Origin: Venatoribacter pacificus
Lineage (GTDB): Bacteria > Pseudomonadota > Gammaproteobacteria > Pseudomonadales > Oceanobacteraceae
Direction: 5' to 3'
Length of the DNA stretch: 64,000 nucleotides
Assembly (NCBI RefSeq): GCF_025318105.1
Contig: NZ_JAOANI010000015.1
Location: 620,001-684,000, forward strand
The notes beneath the pieces are model-generated. The model saw nothing but the letters and a program-made list of their open reading frames with translations, had not been told where the DNA came from and ran no database searches. Every line of letters begins with the position of its first letter. Positions within the stretch are counted from its first letter, which is position 1. This document shows, one piece after another, positions 8,627 to 17,423 of the stretch. The position numbers were made by a program, and so were the translations under genes.

Positions 8627-10324
8627 TCAGGTGGCGCTGCGATGATGATTGCGACCATGTCGTTTGGCCTGATACAGCGCCTGATCGGCGGCTGCGAGAA
8701 TGCTCTCCAGACTGTCATGGTTGCGCGCCAGGTAGCTGCCGGCGCTGAGCGTCAGGGCGATGGGCTGTTGTTGCTGGTCGAGCACTTCCTGCTGTGCGGC
8801 GACGGCCTGACACAAACGCTCACCCAGTTGATCAAGCAGTTGCTGGTCATCGGTACGGATCAGAATCAGAAACTCATCGCCACCCCAGCGCGCTGCATGG
8901 TCATAAGGGCGCAGCACATCGGTAATGATATTGGCCGTGGTCATCAGCGCCTGGTCGCCGCTGGCGTGGCCATAACGGTCGTTGATGCCCTTGAAGTGAT
9001 CAAGATCCAGCCAGATCAGACCAAAGGGTTCTCCCTCACGCTGCAGACGCTGGTGTTCGAGGCTGAGTTGCTGAGTCATGCCGCGGCGGTTAAGCAGGCC
9101 GGTGAGAGCGTCTGTCTGGGTCAGGCGTTCGAGGGCCTCGGTGCGCTCCTGTACTTTCTGTTCCAACTGCTTTCGTGTCAGCAGGGTGGCGGCGGCCATT
9201 TCCTGAAAATGCCGCAGCAGGCGTCCGACTTCCCCGGAGCTGTGACGTGGCAGTAAAGGCACGGTGTGTTGCCCTGAACGCAGCTGGCTGATGGCCCGCT
9301 CAAGCAGCGCCAGAGGGTTCAGGATGTAACGATTAAGCGCCAGATGAAACAGCAGCAGGGCCAGCAGTAAGAACACGCCAGAGACGACAAAGATGCTGTT
9401 AAAGGTGCTGAGTGGCAGCAGTGTATCCAGTTCCAGCAGGGTGATTTCATACCAGTCGATTTCCGGCAGGTAGATGACGCCAGCAAGATAGCGCTGCTGA
9501 TCAATGGTCAGGTAGAGGCTGCCCACCTCACCGGGGTTGTGCATCACCTGTGGCAGCAATGCCTGCAGCTGCGCGCGTTCCAGTGGATCGCTCAGCAGTT
9601 GTTGTATGGTTTTTTTGTCTCTGGCCTGCTTGGTTATGCTGGCAAAATCAATCTGGCTGGGGTCTCGCGAGACCTGAATCGCACCCTCATGATCAAAAAA
9701 CAGATTGCTGATGCCGGCTTCGGTCTGGCTGACGACCTGTTCGATAAAGGTCGTGAGGTCGAGGCCGCTGCCGACCACGCCGAGGATTTTATCGCCGTCA
9801 CGCAGCAGGACATCAATCCACAGTTTGGTGACGCCCAGCGGAATATCCGGATTTACATTCAGGTGAATATCACGGTTCTGTTCGATGATGCTGTAAAACC
9901 AGCGGTCATTCGGGTTATCCGCGTGCAGGGTGTAGCGGTATTCGGCACCGGCAAACTCGTTATTGGCATTGTTATGGTAATAATCGCCGGATTCTCGCAG
10001 GGCGACAAAATAGCTCTGGTCGGCAAAGTTATGACGGAAATTCTCCATCTCGGCCAGTGCCTGAGCTTTCAGGGTCTTATCGTCGGGCGCGCGTGCCCAG
10101 GCGCGCAATACCTGTGAATCGGCAAACTGCCGGGCCAGAGTAACTTCGCGGATGATGGGTTGCAGGGTACGGGTTTTTTCCAGTTTTACCTGGGTTTCAA
10201 AGTGGCGCAGCGCCCATTCCTGCATCACCCCCAGCGCAATCTGTTGAGTCAGTAACCACAGACCAGCGCCGGTCAGCGCGATCAGGATCGTGGTCAGCAG
10301 CAGAAAACGGGGACGAAGGTTCAT
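8627..10324 (-). CDS. Membrane diguanylate cyclase with periplasmic sensor domain
   Basis: Makes cyclic di-GMP from two GTP. Transmembrane helix 1 is near residues 6-30, a periplasmic dCache-like sensor covers about 35-300, helix 2 (VVSGVFLLLALLLFHLAL) is near 310-330, a HAMP-like linker follows, and the GGDEF domain fills the C-terminus. The active site GGDEF is intact, and the product-inhibition site RPYD lies exactly five residues before it, so the enzyme is probably active and feedback-inhibited. It is divergent from another cyclic-di-GMP gene, with about 150 bp between. The ligand is unknown. Confidence 0.92.
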   Translation of the reverse strand: MNLRPRFLLLTTILIALTGAGLWLLTQQIALGVMQEWALRHFETQVKLEKTRTLQPIIREVTLARQFADSQVLRAWARAPDDKTLKAQALAEMENFRHNFADQSYFVALRESGDYYHNNANNEFAGAEYRYTLHADNPNDRWFYSIIEQNRDIHLNVNPDIPLGVTKLWIDVLLRDGDKILGVVGSGLDLTTFIEQVVSQTEAGISNLFFDHEGAIQVSRDPSQIDFASITKQARDKKTIQQLLSDPLERAQLQALLPQVMHNPGEVGSLYLTIDQQRYLAGVIYLPEIDWYEITLLELDTLLPLSTFNSIFVVSGVFLLLALLLFHLALNRYILNPLALLERAISQLRSGQHTVPLLPRHSSGEVGRLLRHFQEMAAATLLTRKQLEQKVQERTEALERLTQTDALTGLLNRRGMTQQLSLEHQRLQREGEPFGLIWLDLDHFKGINDRYGHASGDQALMTTANIITDVLRPYDHAARWGGDEFLILIRTDDQQLLDQLGERLCQAVAAQQEVLDQQQQPIALTLSAGSYLARNHDSLESILAAADQALYQAKRHGRNHHRSAT

Positions 10325-10472
10325 GTGGCTTCCTGATTCATTAATGCATAAAGAATAGGCGTTAACAGAGCGAAGGTAATGTTATGGATATAACTGGTTA
10401 CAAATTTCCGGCAGACAGAAACAGCGTAACCGATGCCAGAGGCTAAAGTGATACGTAAGACTGTGTAATAGG

Positions 10473-12389
10473 ATTGCAGCCATTTATTCGGATCAGAACA
10501 ACATTCCACTGCTGGGCCATGATGCCAGTGCTCTGCGTTCAAAGCGTCTGCTGCAGATTACCAGCCTGACGCTGCTGGGCCTGCTGCTGGCCGCGTTTGT
10601 CGCCACCGGGCAAACGCAGCTGACGGTACTGGTTGGCTGTGCCGTGCTGGTGCTGGCCGGCTGGTTTGCTCATCAGCAGAAGCCGGGTATTGCCGCCAAT
10701 ATTCTTCTCTGGGCGCTGACGACTATGTTATCGGTGCTGGCCTGGCACTCCGGTGGCGTGCGCGATATGGCGGTGCTGGGGTATCCCGGCGTGCTGATTT
10801 TTGCCGCTATTCTCGGCAATGTGCGGCTGTTTTCGGGGTTGTTGTTGTTTATTGTCGGTTACTGCTCGCTGATGGCCGCGCTTACCATTACCGGTTACTT
10901 CCATCCCTTTTTGCCAGACGTTGAGTTCAAGCATCTGGTGTTTACCGATGTTATTTTGTTGATTACCGGCTTTAGTGTGTATTTGTTATTGAGAGATCAG
11001 CGCCGCTTAATGCGTGGCTTACGCGAAGAGAATCAGCGGGTACGCAACAGTCAGCAAACCATTGCCCGGCTGGCCAGTCAGGATCAGCTGACGGGGTTAT
11101 CCAATCGCCGTTTTGCTGAAGAATCCTATACCCGTTTGTATCAGCGTTGTTTGCGTGATGAGCATCCGCTGGCGGTGTTTTTTCTTGATCTGGATAATTT
11201 CAAACCGGTGAACGATTCACTCGGCCATGCAGCGGGGGATTTATTGCTGCAGCAACTCTCGGGTCGGCTGCAGGCAATCAGTCGCGCAGAGGATGTACTG
11301 TGTCGTTTTGGCGGAGATGAATTCCTGATGATGGTGGCACTGGATGGTGAGGAAGAGCAGCTGACCACCATCGCGCAAAACATTAAAGCCGCCGCCACGA
11401 CGCCGTTTTTTATTATGCAGACGCAGATCGAAATCTCCGGTTCGGTGGGCATTGCGCTGGCGCCTGAACATGGCACCGAATTTAACACGCTGTGCAAATA
11501 TGCCGATCTGGCGATGTATCAGGCCAAGCATGAAGGCCGCAGCGTGTACCGTGTTTATAACGACGATATGGGCCGCGCCAATATCGATAAATTCAATCTG
11601 ATGACGCAAATCCGTCAGGCACTTAAAGACAAACAATTCCGCCTGTTTTACCAACCGAAAATGGATATTCGCAGCGGCCGGGTTTGTGGTGTTGAAGCAT
11701 TAATCCGCTGGCCACAGCCTGATGGTTCGTATATTGCGCCGGACGATTTTATTCCGCTGGCTGAAAGCAGCGGTGTCATTGCCGATATTGGTCACTGGGT
11801 GTTACAGGAAGCTTGCGAAGCCTGTATGCGCTGGCGTCAACAAGGGCATGGCAGCGTGGGTGTGGCGGTGAATTTATCCTATGTGCAGTTCCGCGATGGC
11901 TCGCTGGAGCGCAGCGTACAGCAGGTGTTGCGCCAGTCCGGGTTGCCTTCATCGGCGCTGGAGCTGGAATTAACCGAGTCAATGTTAATTGGCGAAGGTG
12001 ATGACATCAGCCGCCAGCTGAGCGCCATTCATCAGATGGGCGTATCATTTTCGATTGATGATTTTGGTACCGGTTATTCCAACCTCGGGTATCTGCGCCG
12101 CTTTAATGCTTCACGGCTGAAAATCGATAAATCCTTTATTACCGATCTGGGTGTATCGCAGCGTGACGAACCACTGGTGCGCGCCATTATTCAGATGGCG
12201 GCGAGCCTGGGACTGCATTCCGTGGCTGAGGGGGTAGAAGACGAAGCAACGCTGAATCTGTTAAGACAGTTAGGTTGTGATGAAGCGCAGGGCTATTTTT
12301 GGTCGCGGGCATTGCCTGAGCATGAATTTATCGCATGGCTGAAACAGCATAATGCTATCTCGGAGCTGCCGCATTCCTCAGAATTGTGA
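10473..12389 (+). CDS. Membrane GGDEF-EAL protein; start codon uncertain
   Basis: Cyclic-di-GMP turnover protein with about six membrane helices, a GGDEF domain (intact GGDEF with an I-site RAED five residues before) and an EAL domain (EALIRW, DDFGTGYSNL, KIDKSF and AEGVE all present), so both activities look possible. The first ATG, GTG or TTG in frame is GTG 10644, but that falls inside a membrane helix. The frame stays open and protein-like back to a stop at 10449, encoding another helix after HDASALRSKRLLQ. The most plausible beginning is the ATT at 10473, which gives MAAIYSDQNNIPLLG. A frameshift is the alternative. It is divergent from the diguanylate cyclase gene. Confidence 0.85.
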   Translation: MAAIYSDQNNIPLLGHDASALRSKRLLQITSLTLLGLLLAAFVATGQTQLTVLVGCAVLVLAGWFAHQQKPGIAANILLWALTTMLSVLAWHSGGVRDMAVLGYPGVLIFAAILGNVRLFSGLLLFIVGYCSLMAALTITGYFHPFLPDVEFKHLVFTDVILLITGFSVYLLLRDQRRLMRGLREENQRVRNSQQTIARLASQDQLTGLSNRRFAEESYTRLYQRCLRDEHPLAVFFLDLDNFKPVNDSLGHAAGDLLLQQLSGRLQAISRAEDVLCRFGGDEFLMMVALDGEEEQLTTIAQNIKAAATTPFFIMQTQIEISGSVGIALAPEHGTEFNTLCKYADLAMYQAKHEGRSVYRVYNDDMGRANIDKFNLMTQIRQALKDKQFRLFYQPKMDIRSGRVCGVEALIRWPQPDGSYIAPDDFIPLAESSGVIADIGHWVLQEACEACMRWRQQGHGSVGVAVNLSYVQFRDGSLERSVQQVLRQSGLPSSALELELTESMLIGEGDDISRQLSAIHQMGVSFSIDDFGTGYSNLGYLRRFNASRLKIDKSFITDLGVSQRDEPLVRAIIQMAASLGLHSVAEGVEDEATLNLLRQLGCDEAQGYFWSRALPEHEFIAWLKQHNAISELPHSSEL

Positions 12390-12426
12390 CAGACTCGGGT
12401 CCTCTTAATCATTGGCCGGAGTCTGC

Positions 12427-12954
12427 GTGAAACGACGTATTTTACTGAAAACAGCGGTTGCTGTTCCTGTGGTTCTGGCAGGTGGTGGTGCTGGTATCAG
12501 TGCTGTTGCCGCAGGGAAAGAATACAACCTGTCTTCATTATTTGAGGAATTGCAGGCGCTGGATGGTCAGCACTTGCGCAGTGGTACCTCATGGTCGGTC
12601 AGTGAAGTTTTTCAGCACTGCGCGCAAAGTATCCGCGGTTCCATGGATGGTTATCCGCAGCATTATTCCCCCGTGTTTAAACATACCGCCGGCAGCGCGG
12701 CGCTGGCGGTATTCCGCGCCAGTGGAGCTATGCGCCATAACCTGACAGAGGGCCTGCCCGGCATGCCGGTCGCCGATGCCTCTGTTGAGCAGAATGCTGC
12801 ACTGCACATGTTGTTGGCTGCGCTGCAGGATTTTAACGCTTATCAGGGCGCGCTTGCCCCTCATTTTGCCTACGGTGAGTTAGATAAGTCAGCTTATGCT
12901 GCCGCGCATTGGCTACATATCCGCAATCATCTGCAGCAGATATTCCCCGCCTGA
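12427..12954 (+). CDS. DUF1569 family protein with N-terminal signal
   Basis: Protein of about 175 residues similar to DUF1569, a DinB-like four-helix family. The start is GTG 12427, with GGAG five bases upstream, giving VKRRILLKTAVAVPVVLAGG, a lysine/arginine-rich export signal or membrane anchor; it is Tat-like in having RR but lacks the full consensus. Histidines in VFQHCAQS, NAALHMLLAAL and HWLHIRNHL are placed like the metal ligands of the DinB superfamily. The function is unknown. It follows the GGDEF-EAL gene by 38 bases and may be co-transcribed with it. Confidence 0.78.
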   Translation: MKRRILLKTAVAVPVVLAGGGAGISAVAAGKEYNLSSLFEELQALDGQHLRSGTSWSVSEVFQHCAQSIRGSMDGYPQHYSPVFKHTAGSAALAVFRASGAMRHNLTEGLPGMPVADASVEQNAALHMLLAALQDFNAYQGALAPHFAYGELDKSAYAAAHWLHIRNHLQQIFPA

Positions 12955-12981
12955 ATCTTTTTATCCAGCGATAAACACAAT

Positions 12982-13005
12982 GGGGTGAAATATTATTTTT
13001 GCCCC
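12982..13005 (+). terminator. Weak stem-loop after the DUF1569 gene
   Basis: GGGG (12982-12985) pairs with CCCC (13002-13005) and the stem continues through two wobble pairs and three A-T pairs. The T-run is part of the stem instead of following it, so its efficiency is doubtful. Confidence 0.35.
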
Positions 13006-13146
13006 GTTCTGATGCATGATTTTTTTAACTTTGCGCTCAAAAGGCGCGTGATATTCCCGCTGTCATTCCTGTTTTTTCCGACCATCTGTTGCAGAAATCC
13101 CGTAATCACGGGGCTGCGGACTGTTTTCAGGCATGTTTTTATAAAC

Positions 13147-13162
13147 TGGCACGTCTATCGCT
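13147..13162 (+). promoter_or_regulatory. Sigma-54 (RpoN) promoter of the allophanate hydrolase operon
   Basis: TGGCAC-N5-TCGCT differs from the consensus TGGCAC-N5-TTGC by one base, and the GG-to-GC spacing is right. The predicted start site is near 13173, giving a leader of about 29 bases before the ATG at 13202. No clear NtrC site was found upstream. Confidence 0.65.
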
Positions 13163-13168
13163 CTGTCA

Positions 13169-13180
13169 CTTGTATACAAG
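13169..13180. promoter_or_regulatory. Candidate GntR operator at the allophanate hydrolase start site
   Basis: CTTGTATACAAG is a perfect 12-bp palindrome. Its core TTGTATACAA fits the TNGTNNNACNA pattern of FadR/FCD-type GntR operators. It covers the transcription start predicted from the sigma-54 element, and a GntR-FCD regulator is the second gene of the same operon, so autorepression is likely. Confidence 0.6.
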
Positions 13181-13201
13181 GTTGAACACATTGGCAGTGC
13201 T

Positions 13202-15064
13202 ATGAGCGACATCACATCAGAAATATCAGGAAAATCATTATTCGGCTGGAGTCTGAATGACTGGGGTAAAGCGTATCGCAACGGTGGCAATGCCAGCGCA
13301 TTACTGAGTGCATTACTGGCGGAAGTGCGTCAGCAGGAAAGTACGGCCGGATCTTTAAACACCGGCAGCGTTTGGATTGAGCTGGCCAGCGAGCAACAAC
13401 TGGGCGCGCAGTTAATTCAGCTGCAGCAATTACTGGATGCCGCCGATGGTGATATGCAGGCACTGCCGTTATACGGCGTTCCATTTGCGGTTAAAGACAA
13501 TATCGACGTCGCCGGATTTTCGACAACCGCAGCCTGTCCGGAATTTGCTTATGAGCCGCAGGCAGATGCAACCGTGGTTCGCCTGTTGCGTAACGCCGGT
13601 GCCATTGTATTAGGCAAAACCAATCTCGATCAGTTTGCCACCGGGCTGGTGGGCACCCGTTCACCTTATGGTGCGGTGACCAATCCATTTAATGAAGAAT
13701 ATATCAGCGGTGGTTCCAGCTCTGGTTCAGCCGTTGCGGTTGCGCGCGGTTATGTACCTTTTTCATTGGGGACCGATACCGCAGGTTCGGGCCGGATTCC
13801 GGCTGGCTTTAATAACATTGTCGGGCTGAAAGGCAGTAAAGGCGCCCTCAGCACTCAAGGGGTCGTACCGGCCTGCCGCAGTCTGGATTGTGTGTCTGTT
13901 TTTGCTTTAAACGCCCTCGATGCCGAACGTATTTTTGCACTGGCTGCACAGTTTGATGAGCTGGATGCGTATTCCCGCCGGGTGGGCATTTCACCATTAA
14001 AAACCATTCGTCGTCTGGCGGTGCCAGCCGAGATGCCATGGTTTGGTGATGATAGACAGCAAGCTGCTTTTACTGCGGCTCTGGCGAAAGCAGAAAGTCT
14101 GGGCTTTGAATTAATCCGCACCGATTTCTCGCCCTTGTATGAGTTGGCGGCGTTGTTGTATCAGGGCCCCTGGGTGGCTGAACGTTATGCTGCCGTGGGT
14201 GAATTTATTCAGCAGGATTCCGCCGGAATTAATCCGGTGGTGAAAAATATTATTGCCGGAGGTAATAACGGCACAGCGGTTCAGGCCTTTAATGCTGAGT
14301 ACCGGCGCATGGAACTGCTGCGGGAAATTCAGCAGTTATTTCAGGGCTTTGATGCGCTGTTTGTTCCGACCGCACCCTGCTTTCCGACCCTCGCAGAGGT
14401 TGCAGAGGAGCCTGTTAAGGTTAACAGCCAGCTGGGTACGTATACCAATTTTGTCAATCTGGCCGATTTATGCGCCATCGCTTTACCGGCTGAATTACGC
14501 AGCGATGGATTACCGTTTGGCATCACAGTGATTGCGCCGGCTTTCAGCGAACCGGCGCTGGCGGCTTTTGCGGCACACTGGCAGGCGGCGCTGCGTTTAC
14601 CACAAGCGCCGGTGTTATTGGGTGCGTGCGAGGATGACTCTGTCGTGGTTGCGGTGGTCGGCGCTCATTTAACCGGTATGCCGTTGAATCATCAGCTCAC
14701 CAGCCGTCATGCAGTATTGCTGGAGCAAACACTGAGCGCAGAAAAATACCAGCTTTACGCCCTCGCCAATACGGTGCCACCTAAACCGGGCCTGGTGCGC
14801 GTTAATGATGCATTACTGAATAGTGGCTCCGAAAAAGGGCATGAAATTATCGTCGAGCTGTGGCGTATGGATGCTGCCGCTTTCGGCAGTTTTGTTGAAG
14901 AAATTCCTCAGCCATTAGGTATCGGTACGTTGGAATTAGCCGATGGCCGTTTGGTTAAAGGCTTTATCTGTGAGCCTGAAGCGGTCGCCACCGCGACTCA
15001 TATCAGTGAGTTTGGCGGCTGGCGCGCATACATCGCTCAGCTGAAATCCCAGGCCGGAAATTAA
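13202..15064 (+). CDS. atzF: Allophanate hydrolase
   Basis: Hydrolyses allophanate (urea-1-carboxylate) to ammonium and CO2, the last step of ATP-dependent urea use and of some s-triazine pathways. The amidase domain (about residues 1-460) has the Ser-cisSer-Lys triad: K in AVKDNIDVAG, the serines in GGSSSGSA, and GTDTAGSGRIPAG. A C-terminal allophanate-hydrolase domain (VVGAHLTGMPLNHQL to the end) separates it from GatA-type amidases. At 620 residues it has the usual AtzF length. gntR follows two bases later and the urea transporter operon comes next. No urea carboxylase gene is in the window. Upstream is a sigma-54 element with an overlapping palindrome. Confidence 0.92.
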   Translation: MSDITSEISGKSLFGWSLNDWGKAYRNGGNASALLSALLAEVRQQESTAGSLNTGSVWIELASEQQLGAQLIQLQQLLDAADGDMQALPLYGVPFAVKDNIDVAGFSTTAACPEFAYEPQADATVVRLLRNAGAIVLGKTNLDQFATGLVGTRSPYGAVTNPFNEEYISGGSSSGSAVAVARGYVPFSLGTDTAGSGRIPAGFNNIVGLKGSKGALSTQGVVPACRSLDCVSVFALNALDAERIFALAAQFDELDAYSRRVGISPLKTIRRLAVPAEMPWFGDDRQQAAFTAALAKAESLGFELIRTDFSPLYELAALLYQGPWVAERYAAVGEFIQQDSAGINPVVKNIIAGGNNGTAVQAFNAEYRRMELLREIQQLFQGFDALFVPTAPCFPTLAEVAEEPVKVNSQLGTYTNFVNLADLCAIALPAELRSDGLPFGITVIAPAFSEPALAAFAAHWQAALRLPQAPVLLGACEDDSVVVAVVGAHLTGMPLNHQLTSRHAVLLEQTLSAEKYQLYALANTVPPKPGLVRVNDALLNSGSEKGHEIIVELWRMDAAAFGSFVEEIPQPLGIGTLELADGRLVKGFICEPEAVATATHISEFGGWRAYIAQLKSQAGN

Positions 15065-15066
15065 GC

Positions 15067-15795
15067 GTGTATCCGCCGTATCCAACGGATGCTGAAGAAA
15101 AGAAACGCCCACTGAATTTGGCCGAACGGATTTACCAACAATTGAAAAACAATATATTCGATTTTCAGTTACTGCCCGGTGATCGTTTCAGCGAAAACGA
15201 AATAGCCCGGCGAATGCAGGCCAGCCGAACACCGGTTCGGGAAGCGCTTTACCGGTTGGAGCGGGATGGTTTTGTACAGGTGCATTTCCGCAGTGGCTGG
15301 CAGGTCCGGCCCTTTGATTTCCGCCACTTTGAAGATTTATACGACGTCCGCACCCTGCTCGAAATCGCAGCGGTAAAACGTCTGTGCGGGCATATTAATA
15401 TTAAAGAGCAACTGGCCGGTTTGATTACTCTTTGGTGCTGTCAGGAAAACCAGCGCCTGAATGACAGCGCGCTGCTGGCAGAGATGGATGAAGACTTTCA
15501 TTTTGCTTTACTGGCGCTCAGCGGCAACCAGGAAATGGCGGCGATTCATCGCACGGTGTGCGAGCGTCTGCGCATTATCCGCCGGCTGGATTTTACCCAG
15601 GAAGGACGTATCGCAGCGACCTATGATGAGCATGCTCATCTTCTGAATTTAATGCTGAACAGGCAGACCGAAGACGCTGCGGATTTTCTCAGTCGTCATA
15701 TTGAAATCAGTAAAAATACTGTGCGCCATATTACGCTGCATCGCATTCAATCGGCCAAGAGTCGTTACAACATCAATATCAGAACCGATAACTGA
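15067..15795 (+). CDS. GntR family (FCD) transcriptional regulator
   Basis: DNA-binding regulator of 242 residues. The winged helix (about 18-85) contains ENEIARRMQASRTPVREAL; the FCD effector domain carries likely metal ligands in DEDFHFAL, YDEHAHLL and SRHIEIS. The start is GTG 15067, two bases after the atzF stop, so the genes are co-transcribed. The likely target is the palindrome CTTGTATACAAG at the predicted atzF start site. An effector such as allophanate, biuret or another urea-derived compound is possible but not shown. Confidence 0.88.
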   Translation: MYPPYPTDAEEKKRPLNLAERIYQQLKNNIFDFQLLPGDRFSENEIARRMQASRTPVREALYRLERDGFVQVHFRSGWQVRPFDFRHFEDLYDVRTLLEIAAVKRLCGHINIKEQLAGLITLWCCQENQRLNDSALLAEMDEDFHFALLALSGNQEMAAIHRTVCERLRIIRRLDFTQEGRIAATYDEHAHLLNLMLNRQTEDAADFLSRHIEISKNTVRHITLHRIQSAKSRYNINIRTDN

Positions 15796-15806
15796 TTTAT
15801 CCGCTC

Positions 15807-15823
15807 TGCACCAATGCAGTGAA
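15807..15823 (+). promoter_or_regulatory. Possible NtrC site upstream of urtA
   Basis: TGCACC-AATGC-AGTGAA keeps the left half of the NtrC consensus TGCACC-N5-TGGTGCA but only part of the right half. It is about 150 bases before the predicted urtA start, a normal distance for an enhancer. Confidence 0.35.
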
Positions 15824-15935
15824 TATTCAGAAGTAGTTGGGCAATAACAGTGCGTGAATTTATGACAATGGCAATTTATTTCGGCCTTTGGCCTTTTTTT
15901 GTCTGAAAATGCTTATAAAACAAATATTTATAAGT

Positions 15936-15951
15936 TGGTACAGGCTTTGCT
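15936..15951 (+). promoter_or_regulatory. Sigma-54 (RpoN) promoter of urtABCDE
   Basis: TGGTAC-N5-TTGCT matches the -24/-12 consensus with one change and correct spacing. The predicted start is near 15962, leaving a leader of about 77 bases before urtA. An AT-rich inverted repeat CTTATAAA/TTTATAAG (15912-15919 with 15927-15934) lies directly upstream and could be an IHF-like bend or a regulator site. Confidence 0.72.
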
Positions 15952-16038
15952 CTACAGGAGATGCTAACTCATAAATGGAGCTGATCAGCAGTAATCGGAC
16001 TCCGGATAAAATCAAAGTACATTAAGGACGGACTCAAG

Positions 16039-17346
16039 ATGAAAAAACTGGGATTGAATACGCTGTCAAAAGCAACCAAGGTACTGGCGATGACCACTCT
16101 GGCCGCTGGCATCAGCCTGGCCAACGCCGCCGACACGATTAAAGTCGGTGTGCTGCATTCACTGTCCGGCACTATGGCTATTTCAGAAACCACACTGAAA
16201 GACACCGTACTGATGATGGTTGAAGAGCAGAATAAAAAAGGCGGTCTGCTGGGTAAGCAACTGGAAGCTGTAGTGGTCGACCCTGCCTCTAACTGGCCTT
16301 TATTTGCGGAAAAAACCCGTGAGCTGCTGGAGAAAGATAAGGTCGATGTGATTTTCGGCTGCTGGACTTCTGTTTCCCGTAAGTCTGTTTTACCTGTTGT
16401 AGAAGAGCTGAACGGTCTGCTGTTCTACCCGGTTCAGTATGAAGGCGAAGAGTCTTCTAAAAATGTTTTCTATACCGGTGCGGCGCCTAACCAGCAGGCC
16501 ATTCCTGCGGTAGATTACCTGATGAATGATGTCGGCGTTAAGCGCTGGGTTCTGGCCGGTACCGACTACGTTTATCCACGCACCACCAATAAAATTCTGG
16601 AAAGTTACCTGAAGTCTAAGGGCGTTGCCGCTAAAGACATCATGATTAACTACACACCGTTTGGTCATTCCGATTGGCAGACCATTGTTTCTGACATTAA
16701 AAAATTCGGCAGCGCCGGAACTAAAACCGCGGTCGTTTCTACCATTAACGGCGATGCCAACGTTCCTTTCTATAAAGAATTAGCCAACCAGGGCGTCAGT
16801 GCAGAAGACATTCCGGTAGTTGCCTTCTCGGTAGGTGAAGAAGAACTGTCTGGTTTCGATACCAAGCCTCTGGTTGGTCACCTGGCCGCCTGGAATTACT
16901 TTATGAGTGCTGACGGTAAAGAGAATGATGCCTTTATCAAACAATGGCACACCTTTACCAGAGACGATAAGCGCGTAACCAACGACCCGATGGAAGCGAC
17001 CTATATCGGCTTCAATATGTGGACTAAGGCGGTAGAAAAAGCAGGCACGGCCGATGTCAGCAAAGTACAGGATGCCATGATCGGTATTTCTGTGCCTAAC
17101 CTGACCGGCGGTATGGCGGTGATGAATAAAAACCACCACTTGTCCAAACCGGTTCTGATTGGCGAAATTCAGGAAGATGGCCAATTCGATATCGTATGGC
17201 AAACCGAGGGTGTTGTTCCGGGGGATGCCTGGACGGACTTCCTGCCTGAAAGCAAAAACCTCATCTCTGACTGGACGGCTCCAATCAGCTGCGGCAACTA
17301 CAACACAGCCACTAAAACCTGTGGCGGCGCAGTAGCCGCCGAGTAA
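16039..17346 (+). CDS. urtA: Urea ABC transporter substrate-binding protein
   Basis: Periplasmic binding protein of the high-affinity urea uptake system, 435 residues. A signal peptide occupies about residues 1-30 (hydrophobic LAMTTLAAGISLANA, cleaved near ANAAD). The mature start DTIKVGVLHSLSGTMAISET is typical of UrtA and of the Leu/Ile/Val-binding fold. Two late cysteines (ISCGNY and KTCGGA) may form a disulfide. A good ribosome site, AAGGA, precedes the ATG. It is the first gene of urtABCDE and is probably expressed above the permease genes because of the hairpin after it. Confidence 0.95.
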   Translation: MKKLGLNTLSKATKVLAMTTLAAGISLANAADTIKVGVLHSLSGTMAISETTLKDTVLMMVEEQNKKGGLLGKQLEAVVVDPASNWPLFAEKTRELLEKDKVDVIFGCWTSVSRKSVLPVVEELNGLLFYPVQYEGEESSKNVFYTGAAPNQQAIPAVDYLMNDVGVKRWVLAGTDYVYPRTTNKILESYLKSKGVAAKDIMINYTPFGHSDWQTIVSDIKKFGSAGTKTAVVSTINGDANVPFYKELANQGVSAEDIPVVAFSVGEEELSGFDTKPLVGHLAAWNYFMSADGKENDAFIKQWHTFTRDDKRVTNDPMEATYIGFNMWTKAVEKAGTADVSKVQDAMIGISVPNLTGGMAVMNKNHHLSKPVLIGEIQEDGQFDIVWQTEGVVPGDAWTDFLPESKNLISDWTAPISCGNYNTATKTCGGAVAAE

Positions 17347-17356
17347 GCCTGACCCA

Positions 17357-17400
17357 CTGCACGTTTGCCGGCGTTGCGATAACGCTGCGCAGACGTGCAG
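17357..17400 (+). other. Intercistronic stem-loop between urtA and urtB
   Basis: Outer arms CTGCACGT (17357-17364) and ACGTGCAG (17393-17400), inner arms GCGTT and AACGC (17371-17375 with 17381-17385). There is no T-tract. Hairpins after binding-protein genes often stabilise the upstream message and raise its protein relative to the permease. Confidence 0.6.
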
Positions 17401-17423
17401 TTCCTCTCCAACAGGATGTTCCC

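Noticed and set aside
10321..10542. 73-codon minus-strand frame in the divergent region of the two cyclic-di-GMP genes
   Set aside because: It overlaps the upstream coding extension of the GGDEF-EAL gene and shows no recognisable features.
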